Positions 24,519 through 36,276 of a stretch of 64,000 bases of DNA are shown here, one piece after another. Position 1 is the stretch's first letter, and the number at the start of each line of letters is the position of its first letter. Location of the stretch: NCBI RefSeq assembly GCF_024166365.1, contig NC_064825.1, positions 102,996,480 through 103,060,479 of the forward strand. Direction: 5' to 3'. A program made the translations under genes and the position numbers. The DNA comes from Elephas maximus indicus. Taxonomy: Eukaryota; Chordata; Mammalia; Proboscidea; Elephantidae. The notes below the pieces were generated by a model, which worked only from the letters and a program-made list of their open reading frames with translations, had not been told where the DNA came from and searched no databases.

Positions 24519-24603
24519 CATAAGAAAAGAGACCAGGAAGCTGACATACTTGCCGCCCAAAAATATTTCGTCCTATTGTTGGAGGAAGAGGCTCATACCC
24601 CAC
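24519..24603 (-). CDS. MTCH2: MTCH2 coding exon 2
   Basis: An 85-nt exon encoding residues 30-57, beginning VGYEPLPPTIGRN, and leaving phase 1. The acceptor follows a TTTTTAAAG tract and the donor is GTAAGT. Intron 1 upstream (24604-27176, about 2.6 kb) carries a SINE and a 3' RTE fragment. Confidence 0.96.
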
Positions 24604-24645
24604 CTTTAAAAACAAGGAAATATATCAACACTAAGCAATATTCCC

Positions 24646-24800
24646 GGAGTTCTGGTGGTGCAGTGCTTAAGAACTCAGTTGCTAACTAAAAGTTTGGCGG
24701 TTCAAATCCACCAGGTGCTCCCTGGAAACTCTATGGGGCAGTTCTACTCTGTCCTGTAGGGTTGCCATGAGTTGGAATCGACTCAATGGCAATGGGTTTT
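24646..24800 (+). mobile_element. AfroSINE-type element in MTCH2 intron 1, with TSD
   Basis: Full-length copy flanked by a 14-bp direct repeat with one mismatch (24632-24645, 24801-24814). It inserted 43 bp upstream of the exon 2 acceptor, so it sits close to the branch-point region. Confidence 0.95.
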
Positions 24801-25263
24801 TAAGCAATACTCCCAAGAATGCATTGGTTGCAAGGTCTTGAATAAAGAACAAAATCTTGGTTATCATTTTTAACACAAGTAAAAATGTGGTGTATATTTT
24901 CCAAGGCAATGATGAAGTATCATCCTTGTCAATTTTTTATCAAATGATAAGACTGGTTTCAATAAACTCCAACTTTCCTTGGTTCAAGTCCTATGAAGTG
25001 AACCATGTAGCTGTGCCAGACTAATATCAAAGTACAAACAGAATAAAGGAACTTTGTGTTAGGAAAGCTACAGATTCCTGAGGAGGCTCAAAAATGTTTT
25101 TTAAAGAAAATTTAGGGCATTTTTAAATTTTGGACAAAATGAAAAGACATCCCCTAAGCCATCCTCAAATATCAACTGCATGTTTGGCTAACAAAACACT
25201 CAGAGGCAAAAGCAGATAGAGCTGGATAATTCATTTGTGAAATAATTGCAAACTAAGTTCACG

Positions 25264-25615
25264 TTATGGAGTTGGCGAAGAATACTGAATATATCACAGA
25301 CTGCCAGAAAAATGAGCAAATCTGTTTTGCAATAAGTACAGCCAGAATGTTTCTTAGAAGCAAGGAAGGCGAGACTTCACCTCATATACTTTGGACATGT
25401 TATCAGGAAGGACCAGTGTCTCTGGAGAAGGACATCATGCTTGGTAGAGGATCAGTGAAAAAGATGAAATGGACTGATAGTGACTACAACAATGGGCTCA
25501 AACACAGCAACAATTGTGAGCATGGCACAGGACTGACCGGGCAGTGTTTTCTTCTGTTGTACAGAGGGTCTCCATGAGTGGGAACTGACTGGATGGCACC
25601 TAACAACGCAACAAC
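25264..25615 (+). mobile_element. RTE 3' fragment in MTCH2 intron 1
   Basis: Last ~350 bp of RTE (TATGGAGTTGGCGAAGAATA onwards) ending in an ACAACG-type tail. Antisense to the gene. The rest of intron 1 to the CpG island shows nothing recognisable. Confidence 0.88.
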
Positions 25616-26779
25616 GTAACTTCATGTTAAATGGATGGACTATCACTAGCAATTAATGAAGGCCATTTTAGAGTTCACGGTTATAATTTTATTTCTAGAA
25701 TATATTCAGGATTTTTAGTGCCAAAGGGATGCTCGAGAGAACGATGCTGTTGGACATAGCTTTGGCTCTATTGCTATGATTCTTAACTTGTTCGATTAAC
25801 TTGTCTAAGCTGTCTGAAAGTGCTGTGCGACTGTTTTTAAAACTGGGTACCTGGGAATTTCATCAAAACCTCTGACAAACTTGACAACTCATAGATGTTG
25901 TGAAATCAGGATTGGGGATATGCAAGTTTTGAGACAAGAACTCTGTCACTATAAAATTCTGGCTCCAGGAGAAGTATTGGCATCATACCAGATGTCCCGC
26001 AAAATGCTGTTGTCTGATGCTACCCAGCTCTAAATGTGCCAGTTCTCTGTTTTAGATGCCATACATACTACATTTCAATCAGTCTTAGTGCTGGATTCAA
26101 ATAATTTATTTTAGAACAGCCTTTTCCATATGGAATCTGAATCCACATAGGTCAAATCAGCAACAATCTGGATTAACATCAACTCAAGAATATGAAATGT
26201 GACCCTCCCTGGTGTCCTGTGAATTTTTGACAGAAAGGTGGACTGTGAGGTCCTTGAGGACAAAGGTTCCAAGAAAACTGCCCCATTCCCTGGCACAACG
26301 CCTGACATATTTATGGCAACTCTCAATGAAGTTTTAAAGAATGAATGACATGCCCATCACGGAAAAAATTTAGAAAAGCAACTGAAAATACTACCTGGCA
26401 GTCTATCATCAGCAAAAACCTGACCTACTAGCCTGTGAATATGAAACACCATCTAAGAATTATTTTACAGTATATTAGAAACTAACACCTATGCTTAAAT
26501 ATGATTTTCAGTGTCATGAGCCACATGGGTGGTTGCTTGAGAGTGCTCGATGGATTCTTCCAAAATTTGTCTCAGCAACCACTTCATTATTACTTCTGAA
26601 TGAGCCTCTTGTGTTGATCTGGGTATCTGGTCTTAAAATCTCTGAACAGAATAGCAGCAAAAAACAAACCAAAATAAAAAACAAGAAGGGGGTAATAAAA
26701 TGTTGGCTTTATGGGCTTGAACTTCCCCTTGAATTTAAAATGTCTTCAAATGAATAGTCTACGTCTAGCGTTTGGGATT

Positions 26780-27640
26780 TTTTGGCGGGGGGAGGAGCGG
26801 GGAGAGAAGAGATGAATGCTAATTTCAGAGGGGGCGAAAGGTGAGGGTGGGGAAGTCCTCAGTGGCGACCGGCCAGAATCAACATCAGGGAAGAAACAAC
26901 AAAGTTCAGGGAAGCCACCGGGCAGAGCGGGATGGCAGTTGGCTATGGGAGAGGGAGCTGGCCTCACCGCTTGGCGGGGAGGAGAGCTCGTGAAGGCCCT
27001 CGAGAGGAGTCGCGGACGGTGGACGCTGGCCCTGCGGGGAAGGTCGGGGCAGCAGAGAAGGTGCGGCACCTCGGGAGACTGAAGGCCCGGGAAGGCTGGA
27101 CCCGATCCTCAGGCGCTGGGGGTAGCGGCGACCCGACAGGGTGCCGGGCGGGGAAGAGAATGGCGACGACTCATACCTGGATGAGCACCTTCACGTACAT
27201 GAACGGCTGGGACAGGATGGTGATACCGGAGCCCAGGAGCATATGACTGGCCGCGTCCGCCATGATGGCACCCGCGGACGGATGGACAGACCGACGGAAC
27301 CACCAAGCTACTGAGCCGGTCCCAGATCACGTGCCAGGGCCGCCGGCTTCACTGGCCGGCCCGCGGCGCGCGCTCACGCAAGCACCGGTGCGCGCCTGCC
27401 CGCCCAGTCTCCGCCCACCGCCCCGCCCAGAGAAACGGCGGGCGCTCGCGAGCGGGCGCTGGGGTCGGGGCGGGGCTCATGGGCGGGCGGTACATGCGCA
27501 GTATAGTGGGATCCGTGCCCTCCACCAGGAAAGACAGTTTCTCTTGCGCATGCTTAGGCCGAAAGCGTCCGCAAGGAGAATGGGCGTGGCAGTGGCTTGT
27601 GTGTGACCCTGGCGGCCGAGGAAGGGTCGGAGAAATAAAA
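26780..27640 (-). promoter_or_regulatory. CpG island promoter of MTCH2
   Basis: A sharp rise in G+C and in CpG pairs covers exon 1 and both flanks. Upstream of the ATG are GC boxes (about 27421-27428, 27467-27476, 27481-27488), a CACGTG E-box (27328-27333) and two TGCGCA-type motifs resembling NRF-1 sites (27493-27500 and 27545-27553). NRF-1 sites are common in promoters of nuclear genes for mitochondrial proteins. No TATA box is visible. Long open frames on both strands here result from base composition and not from coding. Confidence 0.85.
27177..27263 (-). CDS. MTCH2: MTCH2 coding exon 1
   Basis: Residues 1-29, beginning MADAASHMLLGSG and ending YVKVLIQ, followed by donor GTATGA. It lies inside the CpG island. 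The segment forms the start of the first carrier-like repeat; PFMYVK occupies the position of the carrier motif without its acidic residue, and Lys25 is present. Confidence 0.97.
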
Positions 27641-27839
27641 AGAATTTTCGGGGATTCTTCCTTATGCTACGCCTCTGCACTTGCCCTTTGGGCCTAATCA
27701 ACATAAGTTCCAAAGGATATTCAGCGTCAAAGCGATAACAGCCTAACGCCCTACAAAAATCTAGTTACTTCAGAAAGAACAATGCATCCATCTGCGGGTT
27801 GCCATTCATTCATTCAATTAGTATCACCTCAGACGCTTT

Positions 27840-28200
27840 CCCTGACAACTTTGCCTAAATTTTCCTACCCCTTATTTCCTACGCCGGCACTGTAGCACAT
27901 TTCACTCTCTGACGTTGTTTTTCCACTCCAGTAGAATGTAAGTCTGTGAGTTCAGGACTCAGTGACAGTCTTTGTTCACTGTTGCATTTCCAGTGACTAG
28001 CACATATTAGGAGCCCTGGTGGTGCAGTGGTTAAGAGATCAGCTGCCATCTGAAAGGTCGGCAGTTCAAATCCACCAAACTGCTCCTTGGAAACCCTATG
28101 AGGCAGTTTTACTCTGTCGCAGAGGGTCGCTATGAGTCGGAATGTGTTTTTTGGCACATACTGGGTGCTCAAAAAATTTTGTCGCATAAATGAACAATTC
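27840..28200 (+). repeat. L2 remnant split by a SINE
   Basis: L2-like AGTAGAATGTAAGTCTGTGA and TTGCATTTCCAGTGACTAGC, then a SINE, then ATACTGGGTGCTCAAAAAAT. Confidence 0.6.
28010..28152 (+). mobile_element. AfroSINE-type element
   Basis: GGAGCCCTGGTGGTGCAGTG to GGGTCGCTATGAGTCGGAAT. It lies inside an L2 remnant; GCACATA occurs on both sides as a short target repeat. Confidence 0.9.
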
Positions 28201-28225
28201 TTGACTGCCCAGCATGCTAGAGGCT

Positions 28226-28408
28226 GTTGTTAGTTGCCTTCGAGTGGATTCCAACTCATAACGACCGTATGTGACAGTAGGGTTTTCTAGACTTTCATCT
28301 TTATGGAGCAGCTCGCCAGGTCTTTGTCTCACGGAGCCCCTGGGTGGGTTCAAACCGCCAGTCTTTCCGTTAGCCAAGCACTTAACCATTTGCTCCATCA
28401 GGGCTCCT
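28226..28408 (-). mobile_element. AfroSINE-type element
   Basis: Reverse copy of the longer variant (includes the CTTTCATCTTTATGGAGCAG block), ending CCATCAGGGCTCC. GCTAGAGGCT / GCTAGAAGCT flank it. Confidence 0.88.
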
Positions 28409-28638
28409 TGGCTAGAAGCTAGTACAGGCAAAAATGAAAAAGGTATTGTCTTTGCCCTTCCTCCCCCAGCTCACGTGTTCTATGTTAGACATTTAGTGAA
28501 GCAGAGTGTGGCGCAGAGAATGAAACCCTGAGAGAAGACTTGCATTTGGATCCTGGCTCTTACTTTTTATCCCAATGGTTGTCATTATCCAAGTGAGAAG
28601 TCATTTCATCCTCTATGATTTTCAGTTTTTATATCTAA

Positions 28639-29762
28639 AGCAGAGAACACCAGAAAGATGTTTAGTCATGTTTTATTGACTATGCAAAGGCATTCAACTG
28701 TATGGATCATAACAAATTATGTATAACTTTGTAAAGAATGGGAATTCCAGAACACTTAATTGTGCCTGTGCGGAATCTGTACTTAGACCAAGAGGCAGCC
28801 ATTCAAACAAACTGAGGAAATACTGCGTGGTTTAAAGTCAGGAAAGGTGTGCATCAGGGTTGTATCCTTTCACCAGACTTAGTCTATATTCTGAGCAAAT
28901 AATCCAAGAAGCTGAACTATATGAAGAAGAACAGGGCATCAAGATTGGAGGAAGATTCATTAACAACCTGTGATATACAGATGACTCAACCTTGCTTACT
29001 GAAAGTGAAGAGGACTTGAAACACTTACTGATGAAGATCAGAGACCACAGCCCTCAGTATGGATTGCACCTCAACATAAAGAAAACAAAAATCCTTACAA
29101 CTGGACCAATAAGCAACATCATGATAAATGGAGAAAATATTGAAGTTGTCAAGGATTTCATTTTACTTGGATCCACAATCAACACCCATGGAAGCAGCAG
29201 TCAAGAAATCAAACGATGTATTTTATGCATTCGGCAAATCTGCTGTAAAACACCTCTTTAAAGTGTTAAAAAGCAAAGAAGTCACTTTGAGGACTAAGGT
29301 GTACCTGACCCAATCTATGGTATTTTAATTACCACATATGTATGTGAAAGCTGGACAATGAATAAGGAAGGCCAAAGAAGAATTGATGCCTTTGAATTAT
29401 GGTGTTGGTGAAGAATATTGAATATACTATGGACTGCCAGAAGAACGCACAAATCTGTCTTGGAAGGAGTACAGCCAGAATGCTCCTTAGAAGCAAGGAT
29501 GGCGAGGCTTCGTATTGCTTACTTTAGACATATTATTAGGAAGGACCAGTCCCTGGAGGCTATCATGCTTGATAAAATAGAGGGGTCAGTGAAAAAGAGG
29601 AAGACCCTTAACAAGATGGATTGACACAGTGGCTGCAACAATGGGTTCAAACATAGCAACAATCGTGAGGATGGCACAAGACTGGGCAATGTTTCCTTCT
29701 AATGCACATGGGGTTGCCGTGAGTTGGAACCAACTTGATGGCACCTAACAACAACAACAACA
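28639..29762 (+). mobile_element. RTE LINE, 5'-truncated copy 1 of a cluster
   Basis: Runs from the middle of the RT domain (VLS/FIDYAKAF-type segment, then YTDDSTLLTESEEDL-like near 28976-29020) to the 3' tail GGCACCTAACAACAACAAC. Many stops. Confidence 0.93.
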
Positions 29763-29782
29763 TATCTAAATTTATGGATAAT

Positions 29783-31462
29783 AAAGGTGGCTCTAGAAGA
29801 CAAAGTAGTATAATGAAATGTGCAAAGACCTGGAGTTAGAAAATCAAAAGGGAAAAACACACTTGGCATTTCTCAAGCTGAAAAAAACTGAAGAAAAAAT
29901 TCAATCCTTGAGTTGCAATATTGAAGGATTCTGTGGGCAAAAAATTGAATGACTCAGAAACATCAAAAAAAGATGAAAGGAATACACAGAGTCACTGTAC
30001 CAAAAAGAATTGGTCGACATTCAGCCATTTCAGGAGGTAGCATATGATCAAGAACCGATGATACTTAAGGAAGAACTCCAAGCTGCACTGAAGCCATTGG
30101 TATAAAACAGGGCTACAGGAATTGACAGAGTCACAAGATGTTTCAACAGACAGATGCAGAAATTATAAAATAATATCATTAATATTACCCAGAAAACCCA
30201 GACCCGTGCAAGTTAAATTTTGCTGAAGATAATTCAAAAGTGGTTGCAGTAATACATTGACAGGGAACTGCCAGAAATTAAAGCTGGAGTCAGAAGAGGA
30301 CGTGGAAGAAGGGATATCATTGCTGATGTCAGACGAATCTTGGCTGAAGGCAGAGAATACCAGAAAGATGTTAAGTCATGTTTTATTGACTACACAAAGG
30401 CATTCAACTGTGTGGATCATAACAGATTATGGGTGATGTTGTGAATGGGAATTCCAGAACACTTAATTGTACTCATGTGGAACCTGTACACAGAACAAGA
30501 GGCAGTCAGTCATTCAAACAGAACAAGGGAATACTGCATGTCTTAAAATCAGTAAAGGTGTGCATCAGGGTTGTATGCTTTCACCATACTTATTCAATCT
30601 GTATGCTGAGCAAATAACCCAAGAAGCTGGACTGTATGAACAATGAAGCATTAGGATTGGATGAAGATTCATTAAGAACTTGTGATATGCAGATGACACA
30701 ACCTTGCTTGTTGAAAGTAAAGAGAACTTGAAGCACTTAATGATGAAGATGAAAGACTAGAGCCATCAGTACGGATTACATCTCAACATAAAGAAAACAA
30801 AAATCTTCACAACTGGACCAATAAGCAACATGATGATAAATGGAAAAAAGATTGAAGTTGTCAAGGATTTCATTTTGCTTGGATCCACAATCAACACCCA
30901 TGGAAGCAGCAGTCAAGAAATCATACAACGTATTGCATTGGGCAAATCTGCTCCAAAAGACCTCTTTCAACTATTGAAAAGCAAAGATGTCACTTTGAGG
31001 ACTAAGGTGCATCTAACCCAAGCCTTGGTATTTTCAATTGCCTCATATGCGTGTGAAAGCTGGAAAATGAATAAGAAAGACTGAAGACAAATTGGTGCCT
31101 TTGAACTATGGTTGGTGAAGAATATTGAATATACCATGGACTGCCAGAAAAATGAACAAATCTGTCTTGAAAAAAGTATACCCAGGATACTCCTTAGAAG
31201 CAAGGATGGTGAGACATCGTCTCACTTTGGACATGTTATCAGGAGGGACCAGTCCCTGGAGAAAGACATCATACTTGGTAAAGTAGAGGGTCATCAAAAA
31301 AGAGGAAGGACCTCAAGGAGATGGATTGACACAGTGGCTGCAACAACGGGCTCAAACATAGCAACGGTTGTGATGATAACTCAGGACTAGGTAGTGTTTT
31401 TTTCTCTTGTAGGCAAGGTTTCTATGAGTTGGAACTGACTCTATGGCACCTAACAACAACAA
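29783..31462 (+). mobile_element. RTE LINE, 5'-truncated copy 2 of a cluster
   Basis: Starts upstream of the RT domain and ends in CACCTAACAACAACAACC. About 110 bp of the RT fingers region is missing near 30140-30160 relative to the copy at 33985. Frames are broken throughout. Confidence 0.92.
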
Positions 31463-31589
31463 CCACTACTATTACCTCTCAGGGTTATTATAAGCATTAA
31501 GTCATGTATAGGGAAGGATTTTTTTTTTTTAATTTGTACATTAAAACACAAATGTTAGTTTTATTTAGTATTGTCCTGTACTCAGCATG

Positions 31590-31800
31590 GTGCTAGGTGA
31601 TATTGGGAGGCAGTTTATAGGGTAGGAGTGCGGCTTTGAAGGCCAGTGGACCTGGTCCAAACTCCAACTCCACCAATTATTAACTATGTGGCCTCAGGCA
31701 GATTACAGGACCTCTTTGAAACTCAGACCTCAAAGTATAGTAATGTCTACTCCATATGGCTGTTGTGAGGGTTGAAAGAAATAATGCACCTACCCAGTTT
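31590..31800 (+). repeat. MIR
   Basis: GACCTGGTCCAAACTCCAAC, TTATTAACTATGTGGCCTCA, GTGAGGGTTGAAAGAAATAA in MIR order. Confidence 0.7.
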
Positions 31801-32499
31801 GGCACAAAAATATAATAGTGAATTGTAGCTTTCAGAGTTATAAGAAACTTTCAGGTTGCTTACAACTAAGTCCAGAAACTTTTTAGACATCAATGCAAGC
31901 GGGAGCAGAGAGGCTCTTTAACAAGAGGACTCTTTATTCATGGATTTGTGTATTGGTGGTGCCTGTGCCTTACTGACGCCTGTGGCACTGAGGGGCACAG
32001 AGACTGCTGCAAGGGTGGATTGTGGGGGAGGATGTGGGCTGTACCACCAGATTCTCCAATGGTGGAGGGCAGAAGCTGCCAATGACATTTTGGGAGGAAA
32101 CTGCAGAGGGAAAGTAACTGAAGTCAGTAGCACAGATAAGAGAGGTGCAGAAGGTACACTGCTGATATGTACATTTGCACAGGCTGTGCACTAAACAACT
32201 GTACGGGGTACCAGTCACAAAAACTCTGATCTGAATGGTGTCCTCTGATATACCTCAATATGATGACCCTAAGATAAATTGTATTTGGTGTCCTGCATTC
32301 ACGTGGTGGGAAAAAGAAGAAAAGTCAAAAGGGGCAGAACTAATGGGAAAAGGAAGCAGAACTAGAACAATGTAATGTCACTGAAGTCAAGAGAAAAGCT
32401 TGGAAAGGGAAGGGATGGTCAGTAAGGTCAAAAGCTTCAGTGAGGTCAATAATAATGAAGTCAAGGGAAAGAGTAGATTTACCAGTTAAAAGACTCCTG
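31801..32499. other. Non-genic, no element recognised
   Basis: Chance open frames at 31918-32218 and 32340-32579 on both strands; no domain or exon signature. Confidence 0.4.
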
Positions 32500-32910
32500 G
32501 GCTGGGAGGCAGTCTGACATGGGGGAGAGATCAAAGGTCCTGCAAGCTTTTTCCTGTTTTCCAATCCTGATTTTGCCATTGCTAGTTAATGACCTTGAGT
32601 GACTCATTTTACCTCCTTGTGCTAAATTTGGGGGTGAATAACCCTCCTTCATGGGCTGGTTGGGATAAATTCCAAAAGTAATCTGGCATCCCCTATTCCC
32701 TGCTCCTTGATTTATTTTTCTGCTTAGCTTTTACAAACTTTTAATATACTATGCAATTCACTTTTTAAATGTCCTCTCCCCCTCTCCCACTAGAATATGA
32801 GCTCCATGAGGGCAGGGATGTTGTCTTTTTTTGTTTGTTCACCGCTGTATTCTCAGTGCCTAGAACAGTGTCAAGCACATAGTAGGTGCTCAATAAGTAT
32901 CTGTTGGAAT
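32500..32910 (+). repeat. MIR followed by L2
   Basis: 32500-32685 is a MIR (GATTTTGCCATTGCTAGTTA, GACTCATTTTACCTCCTTG). 32690-32910 is an L2 3' region (GAATATGAGCTCCATGAGGG, GTAGGTGCTCAATAAGTATC). Confidence 0.75.
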
Positions 32911-33984
32911 ACTCATTGCAGTGGAAGCCTCTGGGACTTACTAGGGAATGGGTGAGGATCAATTTCCCTTTCAGATCCAGGTAGCTCACTTTCCCTCTGA
33001 GTTCCCTCATGTCTTCAGTTAACTAATGATGAGATTAAATGTCTCACAGTATTCCCCAATATATGTTCTCTTTAAGCTGCCCTAGTCTCAGCTGAAATTC
33101 TTTCCCCTCCACTAGTGAACAGTCTATGAATTTTATCATCAGTTGTCTTAATTAGGACTTCCTGGGTGCAAGTGACATAATACACCATCCAAACTGGTTT
33201 AAGGGGGTAAAAATGACCTACCAAATTCCAGGCATTAACTCATAAGTGCACTGGCTTCAGACATGGCTGGATCCAGGGTCTTACAGGATATCGTCTGACC
33301 TGGGCCTCTCTTTATCTCTCAGTTCTGCCTTCTTATTGGTTTTATTCTCAGGCAGATGACTCTGTAGGGAGGCCTCCTGCAGCTCCCACCTTACATTGTC
33401 ACAGTTCTAAGACCACATAAAGGGGATGCTCACAAACCAAAAAGTTCAACAAACATCCTACTGCTTTTATGAGTTTACTTTTTATATTTACATTTTTGAT
33501 CCATCTGCAGTTTAATGTACTTTGACTCCCCCCCAAAAATGGTTATCTATAATTTCTAAAAACTCTTATTAAAGAATTATTCCTCACTGATTTGTTCCAT
33601 TGATTTATCTGTCCATTAATAAGCTAGTACAAAACTGTTTTAAATATTATAGCTTATGGTTTAATGTCTGGCAGGGCCAGTCTCTCAGTATTACTCTTTG
33701 TTCCCAGAATTTTCTTGCTTTTTAATATTTTCAATTGAACTTTACAATAAGCTTGTCTAAGTCAAATTTTTTTGCAAGTATTTTCACTTGAAATTTAACT
33801 CATATGAAATTAGTATATTAAGTTGAAGAGAATTGACATATTCATGATGTTTAGTCTTCTTGCACAAGAAGATTTCCATTTGTTCAACTCTTTTGTGTTC
33901 CTGGCATTTTAAATTTTTCTTCTTTTGAGTAGTTCACATTTCTGACTTCACGCTCTGTGTAAGTTTCACTTTTTTAGACAGGTA

Positions 33985-36276
33985 TTGTAAATGGCAAATA
34001 CCTTCTTTCACCAACATAAATGGCAACTATATACATGGACCTCACCAGATAGAACACACAGGAATCAAATTGATTACATCTGTGGAAAGAGACAATGGTA
34101 AAGCTCAATATCATCAGTCAGAACAAGGCCAGGGGCCTACTATGGAACAGGCCATCAATTGCTCATATGCAAGTTCAAGCTGAAACTGAAGAAAATAAGA
34201 GCAAGTCCACAAGAGCCAAAATATGACCTTGAGTATATCCCACCTGAATTTAAAGACCATCTCAAGAATAGATTTGACACATTGAACACTAGTGACTGAA
34301 GACCAGACAAGTTGTGGAATGACATCCAGGTCATCATACATGAAGAAAGCAAGAGGTCATTGAAAAGACAGGAAAGAAAGTAAAGACCAAGATGGATGCC
34401 AGAGGAGACTCTGAAACTTGCTCACGAACGTCGGAGCAGCTCAAGCAAAAGGAAGAAATGATGAAATAAAAGAACTGAACAGAATATTTCAAAGGGTGGC
34501 TCGAGAAGACAAAATAAAGCATTATCATGACATGTGCAAAGAGCTGGAGATAGAAAACCAAAAGGGAAGAACACGCTCAGTGTTTCTCAAGCTGAAAGAA
34601 CTGAAGAAAAAATTCAAGCCTTGAGTTGCAATAGTGAAGGATTCTATGGGGGAAAATATTAAACGACACGGGAAGCATCAAAAGAAGACGGAAGGAATAT
34701 ACAGAGTCATTATACCAAAAAAGAAGTAGTCGATGTTCAACCATTTCAAGAGGTAGCATATGATCAGGAACCGATGGTACTAAATGAAGAAGTCCGACCT
34801 GCTCTGAAGGCATTGGTGAAAAACAAAGCTCCAGGAATTGATGGAATATCAATTGAGATGTTTCAACAAACAGATGCAGCGCTGGAGGTGCTCACTTGTC
34901 TATGCCAAGAAATACGGAAGACAGCTTCCTGGCCAACTGACTGGAAGAGATCCATATTTATGCCTATTCCCAAGAAAGGTGATCTGACAGAATGTGGAAA
35001 TTATAGAACAATATCATTAATACCACACACAAGCAAAATTTTGCTGAAGATCATTCAAAAACGGCTGCAGCAGTATATCGACAGGGAACTGTCAGAAATT
35101 CAGGTCGGTTTCAGAAGAGGACGTAGAACCAGGAATATCATTGCTGATGTTGGATGGATCCTGGCTGAAAGCAGAGAATGCCAGAAGGATGTTTACCTGT
35201 GTTTTATTGACTATGTAAAGGCATACGACTGTATGGATCACAAATTATGGATAACATTGCTATGGATAACATTGTGAGGAATGGGAATTCCAGAACACTT
35301 AATTGTGCTTATTGGGAACCTTTATATAGATCAAGAGGCAGTTGTTCAGACAGAACAAGGGGATACTGATTGGTTTAAAGTCAGGAAAGGTGTGCGTTAG
35401 GGTTGTATCCTTTAACCATACCTATTCAATCTGTATGCTGAGCAAACAACCTGAGAAGCTGGACTATATGAAGAAGAATGGGGCATCAGGATTAGAGGAA
35501 GACTCCTTAACCACCTGAGATATGCAGATGACACAACCTTGCTTGCTGAAAGTGAAGAGGACTTGAAGCACTTACTAGTGAAGATCAAAGACCACAGCCC
35601 TCAGTACGGATTGCACCTTAACATAAAGTAAACAAAAATCCTCACAACTGGACCAATAAGGAACATCATGATAAATGGAGAAAGGATTGAAGTTGTCAAG
35701 GATTTCATTTTGCTTGGATCCACAATCAATACCCGTGGAAGCAGCAGTCAAGAAATCAAAAGATGCATTGCATTGGGCAAATCTGCTGCAAAGGACCTCT
35801 TTAAAGTGTTCAAAATCAAAGACGTCACCTTGAAGACTAAGGTGCTCCTGACCCAAGCCATGGTATTTTCAATTGCATCATATGCATGTGAAAGCTGGAC
35901 AATGAATAAGGAAGACGGAAGAGGAATTGACGCCTTTGAATTGTGGTGTTGCTGAAGAATACTGAATATATCACAGACTGCCAAAAGAACGAACAAATCT
36001 TGCTTGGAAGAAGCGCGACCAGAATGCTCCTTAGAAGCAAGGATGGCAAGACTGCGTCTTACAGACTTTGGACATGTTGTCAGGAGGGATAAGTCCCTGG
36101 AAAAGGATACCATGCTTGGCAAAGTACAGGGTCAGTGGAAAAGAGGAAGACTCTTAACGAGGAGGATTGACACAGTGGCTGCAACAATGAGCTCAAGCAT
36201 AACAACGATTGTAAGGATGGCGCAGGACCTGGCAGTGTTTCGTTCTGTTGTGCATAGGGTCTCTATGAGTTGGAAC
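33985..36276 (+). mobile_element. RTE LINE, longest copy (endonuclease C-terminus plus RT)
   Basis: Begins in the endonuclease domain (GGAACC-type DYICGK region near 34066-34090) and covers most of the reverse transcriptase. The stretch 34774-35277 is still open for 167 codons and shows KNKAPGIDGISIEMF, PIPKKGD and FIDY blocks. The RYADDTTLLAESEED block lies near 35518-35562 in a broken frame. The copy stops at TATGAGTTGGAAC without the last ~25 bp or the (AAC)n tail of its relatives. Confidence 0.93.

Larger units (their letters stand above)
11502..27263 (-). other. MTCH2: MTCH2 gene, complete coding region (13 exons)
   Basis: Mitochondrial carrier homolog 2, a divergent SLC25-type protein of the mitochondrial outer membrane, known as the tBID receptor and as an insertase for tail-anchored alpha-helical proteins. 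The 13 exons found by eye sum to 912 nt, giving 303 residues plus stop, which equals the human length as I remember it. All 12 introns are GT-AG and the phases match at every junction. The protein runs from MADAASHMLLGSG to a C-terminus ending LRMLI and is near-identical to human MTCH2 in most exons. The carrier signature PX[DE]XX[KR] is degenerate in all three repeats (PFMYVK in exon 1, PFQVIA across exons 6-7, PFVLVS in exon 11), as known for MTCH2, so solute transport is not expected. Lys25 and Asp189, which I recall as functionally important in human MTCH2, are kept. The start has a good Kozak context (A at -3, G at +4). Introns hold SINEs, MIRs and RTE pieces only. Confidence 0.97.

Noticed and set aside
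26746-27713. Several overlapping open frames of 70-114 codons on both strands
   Set aside because: They lie in the CpG island, where few stop codons occur by composition; only the minus-strand exon 1 frame is conserved.
34774-35277. 167-codon open frame with reverse-transcriptase motifs
   Set aside because: It is a surviving stretch of an RTE LINE whose flanking frames contain stops; not a host gene.
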